Assembly: GCA_949358305.1 (NCBI GenBank)
Contig: CASHSZ010000105.1
Location: 158,263-222,262 of the forward strand
Source of the DNA: Strigamia acuminata
Taxonomy: Eukaryota; Arthropoda; Chilopoda; Geophilomorpha; Linotaeniidae
Reading direction: 5' to 3'
Length of the DNA stretch: 64,000 nt
The position numbers were made by a program, and so were the translations under genes. Shown here one piece after another: positions 42,417 to 54,412 of the stretch. Each line of letters starts with the position of its first letter. The stretch's first letter is position 1. The notes under the pieces are model-generated. The model did not search any database. It was not told the DNA's origin and saw nothing but the letters and a program-made list of their open reading frames with translations.

Positions 42417-45400
42417 TGCAAATTTAGTCAGAAATAGGAAACAAAAAATTTAAAATTCGTCCAACGCGCCAGTAAATCGAGCGCGCCCATGGACAGTGCG
42501 CCGGCGGGAGCCCCGGCCGTCCTCTCTCTCTCTCTCTCTCGGCCGCCAAGGCTCGCCCCTCCGCCCGTCGGCGGGAGCCCCGACCGTCCCCCCTCTCTCT
42601 TTCGGCCGCCAAAGGATCGCCCCTCCGCTCGTCACAGATTTTTGTCAATATTTGATGAATTTCAACAGATTTTCAGCAATATTTTACAGGACATTTCTGC
42701 TCTTTTGGATACATTTTCAAAGGTTTTATTGCTAAAATTCTGGGGAAATTTATCAAAAATTGACAAAAAATCGATGCAAGTTTTGTCAGAAATTGATAAA
42801 ATCTTCTTAAACTCGTCCAACGCGCCGGCGAGTGCACATGCGGGGACAGTGGGCACGTCCAGCCCGCGTGCACACTGTCAGATCGGGCGGTTTCGGGCAC
42901 AGTTTGATCCGGGCAAATATCTAGCAAAACTTGCACCGATTTTTTGTCAATTTTAGACAAATTTCAGCGATATTTTACGAGACATTTCTGCTCGATTGGA
43001 CACATTTCCAGGGGTTTTTTGTAAAACATTGATAAAATTCCGTGGAAATTTATCAAATATTGGCAAAATTCGGTGCTAATTTTGTCAAAAATTAGGAAAA
43101 AAAAATTTTCAAAACTTGTCCAACGTGCCGGTAAATCGAGCGCCCACATGCCTAGATAGTGCACGCCCAACCCGCCAAGGCTCGCCCCTCCGCCCGTTGG
43201 CGGGAGCCCCGGCCGTCCCCTCTCTCTCTCTTTCTCTCTCTCTCTCGGGCGCCCGGAGCTCGCCCCTCCGCCCGTCACCGACTTTTGACACAATTTTTGA
43301 TGAAATTCAACGGAATTTTAGCAACGTTTTACAAAAAACCTGTGGAAATGTGTCCAACCGGGCAGAAATGTGTCGTAAAATGTTGCCGAAATTCTGTGAA
43401 AATTTGTCACAAATTGCCAAAAGTCGGTGCAAATTTTGTCAGAAATAGGAAACAAAAAATTTAAAATTCGTCCAACGCGCCAGTAAATCGAGCGCGCCCA
43501 TGCGTGGACAGTGCGCCGGCGGGAGCCCCGGCCGTCCTCTCTCTCTCTCTCTCTCGGCCGCCAAGGCTCGCCCCTCCGCCCGTCGGCGGGAGCCCCGACC
43601 GTCCCCCCTCTCTCTTTCGGCCGCCAAAGGATCGCCCCTCCGCTCGTCACAGATTTTTGTCAATATTTGATGAACTTCAACAGATTTTCAGCAATATTTT
43701 ACAGGACATTTCTGCTCTTTTGGATACATTTTCAAAGGTTTTATTGCTAAAATTCTGGGGAAATTTATCAAAAATTGACAAAAAATCGATGCAAGTTTTG
43801 TCAGAAATTGATAAAATCTTCTTAAACTCGTCCAACGCGCCGGCGAGTGCACATGCGGGGACAGTGGGCACGTCCAGCCCGCGTGCACACTGTCAGATCG
43901 GGCGGTTTCGGGCACAGTTTGATCCGGGCAAATATCTAGCAAAACTTGCACCGATTTTTTGTCAATTTTAGACAAATTTCAGCGATATTTTACGAGACAT
44001 TTCTGCTCGATTGGACACATTTCCAGGGGTTTTTTGTAAAACATTGATAAAATTCCGTGGAAATTTATCAAATATTGGCAAAATTCGGTGCTAATTTTGT
44101 CAAAAATTAGGAAAAAAAAATTTTCAAAACTTGTCCAACGTGCCGGTAAATCGAGCGCCCACATGCCTAGATAGTGCACGCCCAACCCGCCAAGGCTCGC
44201 CCCTCCGCCCGTTGGCGGGAGCCCCGGCCGTCCCCTCTCTCTCTCTTTCTCTCTCTCTCTCGGGCGCCCGGAGCTCGCCCCTCCGCCCGTCACCGACTTT
44301 TGACACAATTTTTGATGAAATTCAACGGAATTTTAGCAACGTTTTACAAAAAACCTGTGGAAATGTGTCCAACCGGGCAGAAATGTGTCGTAAAATGTTG
44401 CCGAAATTCTGTGAAAATTTGTCACAAATTGCCAAAAGTCGGTGCAAATTTTGTCAGAAATAGGAAACAAAAAATTTAAAATTCGTCCAACGCGCCAGTA
44501 AATCGAGCGCGCCCATGCGTGGACAGTGCGCCGGCGGGAGCCCCGGCCGTCCTCTCTCTCTCTCTCTCTCGGCCGCCAAGGCTCGCCCCTCCGCCCGTCG
44601 GCGGGAGCCCCGACCGTCCCCCCTCTCTCTTTCGGCCGCCAAAGGATCGCCCCTCCGCTCGTCACAGATTTTTGTCAATATTTGATGAATTTCAACAGAT
44701 TTTCAGCAATATTTTACAGGACATTTCTGCTCTTTTGGATACATTTTCAAAGGTTTTATTGCTAAAATTCTGGGGAAATTTATCAAAAATTGACAAAAAA
44801 TCGATGCAAGTTTTGTCAGAAATTGATAAAATCTTCTTAAACTCGTCCAACGCGCCGGCGAGTGCACATGCGGGGACAGTGGGCACGTCCAGCCCGCGTG
44901 CACACTGTCAGATCGGGCGGTTTCGGGCACAGTTTGATCCGGGCAAATATCTAGCAAAACTTGCACCGATTTTTTGTCAATTTTAGACAAATTTCAGCGA
45001 TATTTTACGAGACATTTCTGCTCGATTGGACACATTTCCAGGGGTTTTTTGTAAAACATTGATAAAATTCCGTGGAAATTTATCAAATATTGGCAAAATT
45101 CGGTGCTAATTTTGTCAAAAATTAGGAAAAAAAAATTTTCAAAACTTGTCCAACGTGCCGGTAAATCGAGCGCCCACATGCCTAGATAGTGCACGCCCAA
45201 CCCGCCAAGGCTCGCCCCTCCGCCCGTTGGCGGGAGCCCCGGCCGTCCCCTCTCTCTCTCTTTCTCTCTCTCTCTCGGGCGCCCGGAGCTCGCCCCTCCG
45301 CCCGTCACCGACTTTTGACACAATTTTTGATGAAATTCAACGGAATTTTAGCAACGTTTTACAAAAAACCTGTGGAAATGTGTCCAACCGGGCAGAAATG

Positions 45401-45461
45401 TGTCGTAAAATGTTGCCGAAATTCTGTGAAAATTTGTCACAAATTGCCAAAAGTCGGTGCA
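42417..45461 (+). repeat. 1,015-bp higher-order block 4, three units
   Basis: Preceded by the linker at 42018. The second unit has the GATGAACTTCAAC marker; all three have CAAAAATTGAC. Confidence 0.93.
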
Positions 45462-45827
45462 AGTATTGCTAGATTTGGGCGCATCAAACTGTGCCGAGAT
45501 CTGACAGTGTCCACGCGGTTTTGAAGCGCCCACTGTCGACGCACGTGGGCGCTCAATTTACCGGCGCGTTGGACGAGTTTTGAAAAAAGTTTTTTCCTAA
45601 TTTCTGACAAAACTTGCACCGAATTTTGTCAATATGTGATAAATTTCCATGGATTTTAAGCAATGTTTTACAGAAGTCCGTCCCATCGGGCAGAAACGTC
45701 TCGTAAAATGTCGCTGAAATTCCGTGAAAATCTGTCAAAAATTGACAAAAGTTGGTGACCGACCCGCGGCGCGTCACGGCGCGGTCGGAGGACGGCCCTC
45801 GTCCCCAAAAACCACACTCCGGGTCAC

Positions 45828-46689
45828 GTGGTCTCGCACTCGACTTTTTCAGTTTTCCCGTTTTCGGCCCGTTACGGCCAAGGACCGTAACGGGTCGAAA
45901 ACGGGCCGCAACGGGTCGAAAACGGCCGCAACGGGTCGAAAACGGCCGCAACGGGTCGAAAACGGCCCGCACGGGCCGTTAACGGGCCGCCGACGGTCCC
46001 GTCACAATCCCGTAACGGCTCGCACGGGCCGTTAACGGGCCGCCGACGGTCCCGTCACGATCCCGTAACGGCTCGCACGGGCCGTTAACGGGCCGCCGAC
46101 GGTTCCGTAACTATCCCGTAACGGCCCGCACGGGCCGTTAACGGGCCGCCGACGATCCCGTCACGACCCCGTAACGGCCCGTACGACCTCATGCGGGCCG
46201 TTAACGGGCCGTTAACGGGCCGTTAACGGCCCGTTAACGGCGTAAAACCAAAAACAGGATTCGAGATTAATGTCTATGAATGTTGTACGCGTTTTCATGT
46301 ACGTGTTGTCGGTTGTTGATTTTTTCGATTTACACCGTCACGGCCCGTTAACGGCCCGTTAACGGCCCGTTAACGGCCCGTTACGATCCCGTAACGGCCC
46401 GCACGGGCCGTTAACGGGCCGCCGACGGTCCCGTCACGATCCCGTAACGGCCCGCACGGGCCGTTAACGGGCCGCCGACGGTCCCGTCACGGTCCCGTAA
46501 CGGCTCGCACGGGCCGTTAACGGGCCGCCGACGGTCCCGTCACGGTCCCGTAACGGCCTTCGTTCCCGGACTTCGGCTCGCCGACGGCCCGTGCGACCTC
46601 ATGCGGGCCGCTAACGGGCCGTCAACGGGCCGTTAACGGCCCGTTTTCGACCCGCTACGGCCCGTCACGGCCTGTTGGCCGTGCGACCC
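45828..46689. repeat. GC-rich array A6
   Basis: One island (about 46240). Very similar to A2, including the extra CGAAAACGGCCGCAACGGGT unit. Confidence 0.9.
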
Positions 46690-47088
46690 GTGACTCGGAG
46701 TGTGGTTTTTGGGGACGAGGGCCGTCCTCCGGCCGCGCCGCGACGCGCCGCGGGTCGGACAAGAAACGACCCGGTCGGAAACCGAACCTCAGTGTCCAAT
46801 CGGGCAGAAATTGTGCGAAAGTTTAACCAAAAATGGCCAAAAGTCGGTGCAAGTTTTGCACGCAACAAACGTCCGATGTGACAGTGCCCATGCGGGTTGG
46901 ACGTGCATGTGGGCGCGTGTGGGCGCTCGATTTACCGGCCCGTTGGACGAGTTAAACCAAAATTTCCCAATATCTTGCATAAATTTAAAGAAGATTTGAC
47001 AGATTTCCAGATTTTAAGCGATGTTTTACATAAGTCCGTCCCATTGCTGAAATTCCGTGAAAATTTGTCAAAAATTGACAAAAGTCTG

Positions 47089-49118
47089 TGCAAATTTAGT
47101 CAGAAATAGGAAACAAAAAATTTAAAATTCGTCCAACGCGCCAGTAAATCGAGCGCGCCCATGGACAGTGCGCCGGCGGGAGCCCCGGCCGTCCTCTCTC
47201 TCTCTCTCTCTCGGCCGCCAAGGCTCGCCCCTCCGCCCGTCGGCGGGAGCCCCGACCGTCCCCCCTCTCTCTTTCGGCCGCCAAAGGATCGCCCCTCCGC
47301 TCGTCACAGATTTTTGTCAATATTTGATGAATTTCAACAGATTTTCAGCAATATTTTACAGGACATTTCTGCTCTTTTGGATACATTTTCAAAGGTTTTA
47401 TTGCTAAAATTCTGGGGAAATTTATCAAAAATTGACAAAAAATCGATGCAAGTTTTGTCAGAAATTGATAAAATCTTCTTAAACTCGTCCAACGCGCCGG
47501 CGAGTGCACATGCGGGGACAGTGGGCACGTCCAGCCCGCGTGCACACTGTCAGATCGGGCGGTTTCGGGCACAGTTTGATCCGGGCAAATATCTAGCAAA
47601 ACTTGCACCGATTTTTTGTCAATTTTAGACAAATTTCAGCGATATTTTACGAGACATTTCTGCTCGATTGGACACATTTCCAGGGGTTTTTTGTAAAACA
47701 TTGATAAAATTCCGTGGAAATTTATCAAATATTGGCAAAATTCGGTGCTAATTTTGTCAAAAATTAGGAAAAAAAAATTTTCAAAACTTGTCCAACGTGC
47801 CGGTAAATCGAGCGCCCACATGCCTAGATAGTGCACGCCCAACCCGCCAAGGCTCGCCCCTCCGCCCGTTGGCGGGAGCCCCGGCCGTCCCCTCTCTCTC
47901 TCTTTCTCTCTCTCTCTCGGGCGCCCGGAGCTCGCCCCTCCGCCCGTCACCGACTTTTGACACAATTTTTGATGAAATTCAACGGAATTTTAGCAACGTT
48001 TTACAAAAAACCTGTGGAAATGTGTCCAACCGGGCAGAAATGTGTCGTAAAATGTTGCCGAAATTCTGTGAAAATTTGTCACAAATTGCCAAAAGTCGGT
48101 GCAAATTTTGTCAGAAATAGGAAACAAAAAATTTAAAATTCGTCCAACGCGCCAGTAAATCGAGCGCGCCCATGCGTGGACAGTGCGCCGGCGGGAGCCC
48201 CGGCCGTCCTCTCTCTCTCTCTCTCTCGGCCGCCAAGGCTCGCCCCTCCGCCCGTCGGCGGGAGCCCCGACCGTCCCCCCTCTCTCTTTCGGCCGCCAAA
48301 GGATCGCCCCTCCGCTCGTCACAGATTTTTGTCAATATTTGATGAACTTCAACAGATTTTCAGCAATATTTTACAGGACATTTCTGCTCTTTTGGATACA
48401 TTTTCAAAGGTTTTATTGCTAAAATTCTGGGGAAATTTATCAAAAATTGACAAAAAATCGATGCAAGTTTTGTCAGAAATTGATAAAATCTTCTTAAACT
48501 CGTCCAACGCGCCGGCGAGTGCACATGCGGGGACAGTGGGCACGTCCAGCCCGCGTGCACACTGTCAGATCGGGCGGTTTCGGGCACAGTTTGATCCGGG
48601 CAAATATCTAGCAAAACTTGCACCGATTTTTTGTCAATTTTAGACAAATTTCAGCGATATTTTACGAGACATTTCTGCTCGATTGGACACATTTCCAGGG
48701 GTTTTTTGTAAAACATTGATAAAATTCCGTGGAAATTTATCAAATATTGGCAAAATTCGGTGCTAATTTTGTCAAAAATTAGGAAAAAAAAATTTTCAAA
48801 ACTTGTCCAACGTGCCGGTAAATCGAGCGCCCACATGCCTAGATAGTGCACGCCCAACCCGCCAAGGCTCGCCCCTCCGCCCGTTGGCGGGAGCCCCGGC
48901 CGTCCCCTCTCTCTCTCTTTCTCTCTCTCTCTCGGGCGCCCGGAGCTCGCCCCTCCGCCCGTCACCGACTTTTGACACAATTTTTGATGAAATTCAACGG
49001 AATTTTAGCAACGTTTTACAAAAAACCTGTGGAAATGTGTCCAACCGGGCAGAAATGTGTCGTAAAATGTTGCCGAAATTCTGTGAAAATTTGTCACAAA
49101 TTGCCAAAAGTCGGTGCA
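47089..49118 (+). repeat. 1,015-bp higher-order block 5, two units
   Basis: The second unit has the GATGAACTTCAAC marker; both have CAAAAATTGAC. Its right part corresponds to block 3 at -11,974 bp, with one unit fewer. Confidence 0.93.
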
Positions 49119-49484
49119 AGTATTGCTAGATTTGGGCGCATCAAACTGTGCCGAGATCTGACAGTGTCCACGCGGTTTTGAAGCGCCCACTGTCGACGCA
49201 CGTGGGCGCTCAATTTACCGGCGCGTTGGACGAGTTTTGAAAAAAGTTTTTTCCTAATTTCTGACAAAACTTGCACCGAATTTTGTCAATATGTGATAAA
49301 TTTCCATGGATTTTAAGCAATGTTTTACAGAAGTCCGTCCCATCGGGCAGAAACGTCTCGTAAAATGTCGCTGAAATTCCGTGAAAATCTGTCAAAAATT
49401 GACAAAAGTTGGTGACCGACCCGCGGCGCGTCACGGCGCGGTCGGAGGACGGCCCTCGTCCCCAAAAACCACACTCCGGGTCAC

Positions 49485-51955
49485 GTGGTCTCGCACTCGA
49501 CTTTTTCAGTTTTCCCGTTTTCGGCCCGTTACGGCCAAGGACCGTAACGGGTCGAAAACGGGCCGCAACGGGTCGAAAACGGCCGCAACGGGTCGAAAAC
49601 GGCCCGCACGGGCCGTTAACGGGCCGCCGACGGTCCCGTCACAATCCCGTAACGGCTCGCACGGGCCGTTAACGGGCCGCCGACGGTCCCGTCACGATCC
49701 CGTAACGGCTCGCACGGGCCGTTAACGGGCCGCCGACGGTTCCGTAACTATCCCGTAACGGCCCGCACGGGCCGTTAACGGGCCGCCGACGGTCCCGTCA
49801 CGACCCCGTAACGGCCCGTACGACCTCATGCGGGCCGTTAACGGGCCGTTAACGGGCCGTTAACGGCCCGTTAACGGCGTAAAACCAAAAACAGGATTCG
49901 AGATTAATGTCTATGAATGTTGTACGCGTTTTCACGTACGTGTTGTCGGTTGTTGATTTTTTCGATTTACGCCGTAACGGCCCGTTAACGGCCCGTTAAC
50001 GGCCCGTCAACGGCCCGTCAACGGCCCGCAACGGCCCGCACGGGCCGTTAACGGGCCGTCGACGATCCCGTCACGATCCCGCAACGGCCCGCACGGGCCG
50101 TTAACGGGCCGCTGACGGTCCCGTCACGATCCCGTCACGGCCTTCGTTCCCGGACTTCGGCTCGCCGACGGCCCGTACGACCTCACGCGGGCCGTTAACG
50201 GGCCGTTAACGGCCCGTTAACGGCCCGTTAACGGCGTAAAACCAAAAACAGGATTCGAGATTAATGTCTATGAATGTTGTACGCGTTTTCATGTACGTGT
50301 TGTCGGTTGTTGATTTTTTCGATTCACGCCGTAACGGCCCGTTAACGGCCCGTTAACGGCCCGTCAACGGCCCGTCAACGGCCCGCAACGGCCCGCACGG
50401 GCCGTTAACGGGCCGTCGACGATCCCGTCACGATCCCGCAACGGCCCGCACGGGCCGTTAACGGGCCGCTGACGGTCCCGTCACGATCCCGCAACGGCCC
50501 GCACGGGCCGTTAACGGGCCGTCGACGATCCCGTCACGATCCCGCAACGGCCCGCACGGGCCGTTAACGGGCCGCTGACGGTCCCGTCACGATCCCGTCA
50601 CGGCCTTCGTTCCCGGACTTCGGCTCGCCGACGGCCCGTACGACCTCACGCGGGCCGTTAACGGGCCGTTAACGGCCCGTTAACGGCCCGTTAACGGCGT
50701 AAAACCAAAAACAGGATTCGAGATTAATGTCTATGAATGTTGTACGCGTTTTCATGTACGTGTTGTCGGTTGTTGATTTTTTCGATTCACGCCGTAACGG
50801 CCCGTTAACGGCCCGTTAACGGCCCGTCAACGGCCCGTCAACGGCCCGCAACGGCCCGCACGGGCCGTTAACGGGCCGTCGACGATCCCGTCACGATCCC
50901 GCAACGGCCCGCACGGGCCGTTAACGGGCCGCTGACGGTCCCGTCACGATCCCGCAACGGCCCGCACGGGCCGTTAACGGGCCGTCGACGATCCCGTCAC
51001 GATCCCGCAACGGCCCGCACGGGCCGTTAACGGGCCGCTGACGGTCCCGTCACGATCCCGCAACGGCCCGCACGGGCCGTTAACGGGCCGTCGACGGTCC
51101 CGTCACGATCCCGCAACGGCCCGCACGGGCCGTTAACGGCCCGTTAACGGCCCGTTAACGGCCCGTTAACGGGGCAAAACCGAAAACAGGATTCGAGATT
51201 AATGTCTATGAATGTTGTACGCGTTTTCATGTACGTGTTGTCGGTTGTTGATTTTTTCGATTCACGCCGTAACGGCCCGTTAACGGCCCGTTAACGGCCC
51301 GTCAACGGCCCGTCAACGGCCCGCAACGGCCCGCACGGGCCGTTAACGGGCCGTCGACGATCCCGTCACGATCCCGCAACGGCCCGCACGGGCCGTTAAC
51401 GGGCCGCCGACGGTCCCGTCACGGTCCCGTCACGGCGCGTGCGGGCCGTTAACGGGCCGCCGACAGTCCCGTCACGATCCCGTCACGGCCTTCGTTCCCG
51501 GACTTCGGCTCGCCGACGGCCCGTACGACCTCACGCGGGCCGTTAACGGGCCGTTAACGGGCCGTTAACGGCCCGTTAACGGCCCGTTAACGGCGTAAAA
51601 CCAAAAACAGGATTCGAGATTAATGTCTATGAATGTTGTACGCGTTTTCACGTACGTGTTGTCGGTTGTTGATTTTTTCGATTTACGCCGTTAACGGCCC
51701 GTTAACGGCCCGTTAACGGCCCGTCAACGGCCCGCATGGAGTCGTACGGGCCGTTAACGGGCCGCCGACGGTCCCGTCACGGTCCCGTCACGGCGCGTGC
51801 GGGCCGTTAACGGGCCGCCAACGGTCCCGTCACGATCCCGTCACGGCCCGTGCGGGCCGTTAACGGGCCGCCGACGGTCCCGTCACGATCCCGTAACGGC
51901 CCGTTACGGCCAAGGGCCGTAACGGGATAACTGAGAGAGTCGGGTGCGAGACCAC
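49485..51955. repeat. GC-rich array A7, duplicate of A4
   Basis: Copy of A4 at +11,974 bp with the same five islands (about 49877, 50234, 50699, 51172, 51595) and the same variant start of the fourth island. Confidence 0.92.
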
Positions 51956-53171
51956 GTGACCCGGAGTGTGGTTTTTGGGGGCGAGGGCCGTCCTCCGACC
52001 GCGCCGTGACGCGCCCCGGGTCGGATCAAGAGGCGACCCGGTCGGAAACCGAACCTCGGGGTTCCTCGGGGCGTGGTTTTTTGGGGACGGGGGGAGGGGG
52101 GGATTGGGTCGCGTGCTCCGACCGCGCCGCAACGCGCCGTGGGTCGGTCACCAACCTTTGTCAATATTTTATAAATTTCCACGGAATTTCAACAATGTTT
52201 TACATAAGTCCGTCAAATCGGGCAGAAATATCCCGTACAATGTCGCTGCAATTCTGTGGAAATTTATCAGATATTGACAAAATTCGGTGACGGGCGGAAG
52301 GGCGATTCCCGGGCGGAAGAGAGAGAGAGAGAGAGAAAGGGGGGACGGCCGGCGCCTACGCCGACGGGGCGCGGAGGGCGAGTGCACTGTTCACGCATGT
52401 GGGCGCGTGTGGACGCTCGATTTACTGGCGCGTTGGACAAGTCAAAAAAAATTTCCCAATGTCTGACAAAAATTCCATCGAATCACGGCAATATTTGACA
52501 ACACTTGCACAGATTTTTAGCAACATTCACCGGCGAGGTCGTTGATGAACTCGCTTTACCCCGATGAATCTCGCGCGACAACAACCCTGCGAAAATACCA
52601 AATCTCGTACGAATAATAAACACGGCGCAAACCGCACAAAAATCCACGACATAAAATCGAATGTCGTCTATCGGCACTCTCAGCATTCCCCCGGACATTT
52701 TCCGGAAGAGTTTGGTCCGGCCGGAATCCGAGGAATAGTCACTCCCAAAGTGCGGATTTTGCGGGTGCACTCGCTTCCGAAGGTTATATCGTAAGTAAGT
52801 AAGTATCTGACAAAACTTGCACAGAATTTTGTCAACATTTGATAAATTTCCACAGAATTTAACGTTGTTTTGCTAAAACCTGCGGAAACGTGTCTAGTCG
52901 GGCAGAAACGTCTCGTAAAATGTTGCTGAAATTCCGTGGAAATTTGTCAAAAATTGACAAAAGTTGGTGACCGACCCACATCGCGTTGCGGCGCGGTCGG
53001 AGCACGCGACCCGATCCCCCCCCCCCCCCCCTCCCCCCGTCCCCAAAAAACCACGCCTCGAGGAACCCCGAGGTTCGGTTTCCGACCGGGTCGCCTCTTG
53101 ATCCGACTCGGGGCGCGTCACGGCGCGGTCGGAGGACGGCCCTCGCCCCCAAAAACCACACTCCGGGTCAC
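51956..53171. repeat. Duplicate of the large inverted repeat
   Basis: Copy of 39982-41197 at +11,974 bp: arms 51940-52204 and 52915-53187. I noticed no difference between the two copies. Confidence 0.88.
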
Positions 53172-54013
53172 GTGGTCTCGCACTCGACTTTTTCAGTTTT
53201 CCCGTTTTCGGCCCGTTACGGCCAAGGACCGTAACGGGTCGAAAACGGGCCGCAACGGGTCGAAAACGGCCGCAACGGGTCGAAAACGGCCCGCACGGGC
53301 CGTTAACGGGCCGCCGACGGTCCCGTCACAATCCCGTAACGGCTCGCACGGGCCGTTAACGGGCCGCCGACGGTCCCGTCACGATCCCGTAACGGCTCGC
53401 ACGGGCCGTTAACGGGCCGCCGACGGTTCCGTAACTATCCCGTAACGGCCCGCACGGGCCGTTAACGGGCCGCCGACGATCCCGTCACGACCCCGTAACG
53501 GCCCGTACGACCTCATGCGGGCCGTTAACGGGCCGTTAACGGGCCGTTAACGGCCCGTTAACGGCGTAAAACCAAAAACAGGATTCGAGATTAATGTCTA
53601 TGAATGTTGTACGCGTTTTCATGTACGTGTTGTCGGTTGTTGATTTTTTCGATTTACACCGTCACGGCCCGTTAACGGCCCGTTAACGGCCCGTTAACGG
53701 CCCGTTACGATCCCGTAACGGCCCGCACGGGCCGTTAACGGGCCGCCGACGGTCCCGTCACGATCCCGTAACGGCCCGCACGGGCCGTTAACGGGCCGCC
53801 GACGGTCCCGTCACGGTCCCGTAACGGCTCGCACGGGCCGTTAACGGGCCGCCGACGGTCCCGTCACGGTCCCGTAACGGCCTTCGTTCCCGGACTTCGG
53901 CTCGCCGACGGCCCGTGCGACCTCATGCGGGCCGCTAACGGGCCGTCAACGGGCCGTTAACGGCCCGTTTTCGACCCGCTACGGCCCGTCACGGCCTGTT
54001 GGCCGTGCGACCC
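53172..54013. repeat. GC-rich array A8
   Basis: Duplicate of A5 but with 22 bp (two 11-bp units) more before the island at about 53565. Confidence 0.9.
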
Positions 54014-54412
54014 GTGACTCGGAGTGTGGTTTTTGGGGACGAGGGCCGTCCTCCGGCCGCGCCGCGACGCGCCGCGGGTCGGACAAGAAACGACCCGGTC
54101 GGAAACCGAACCTCAGTGTCCAATCGGGCAGAAATTGTGCGAAAGTTTAACCAAAAATGGCCAAAAGTCGGTGCAAGTTTTGCACGCAACAAACGTCCGA
54201 TGTGACAGTGCCCATGCGGGTTGGACGTGCATGTGGGCGCGTGTGGGCGCTCGATTTACCGGCCCGTTGGACGAGTTAAACCAAAATTTCCCAATATCTT
54301 GCATAAATTTAAAGAAGATTTGACAGATTTCCAGATTTTAAGCGATGTTTTACATAAGTCCGTCCCATTGCTGAAATTCCGTGAAAATTTGTCAAAAATT
54401 GACAAAAGTCTG

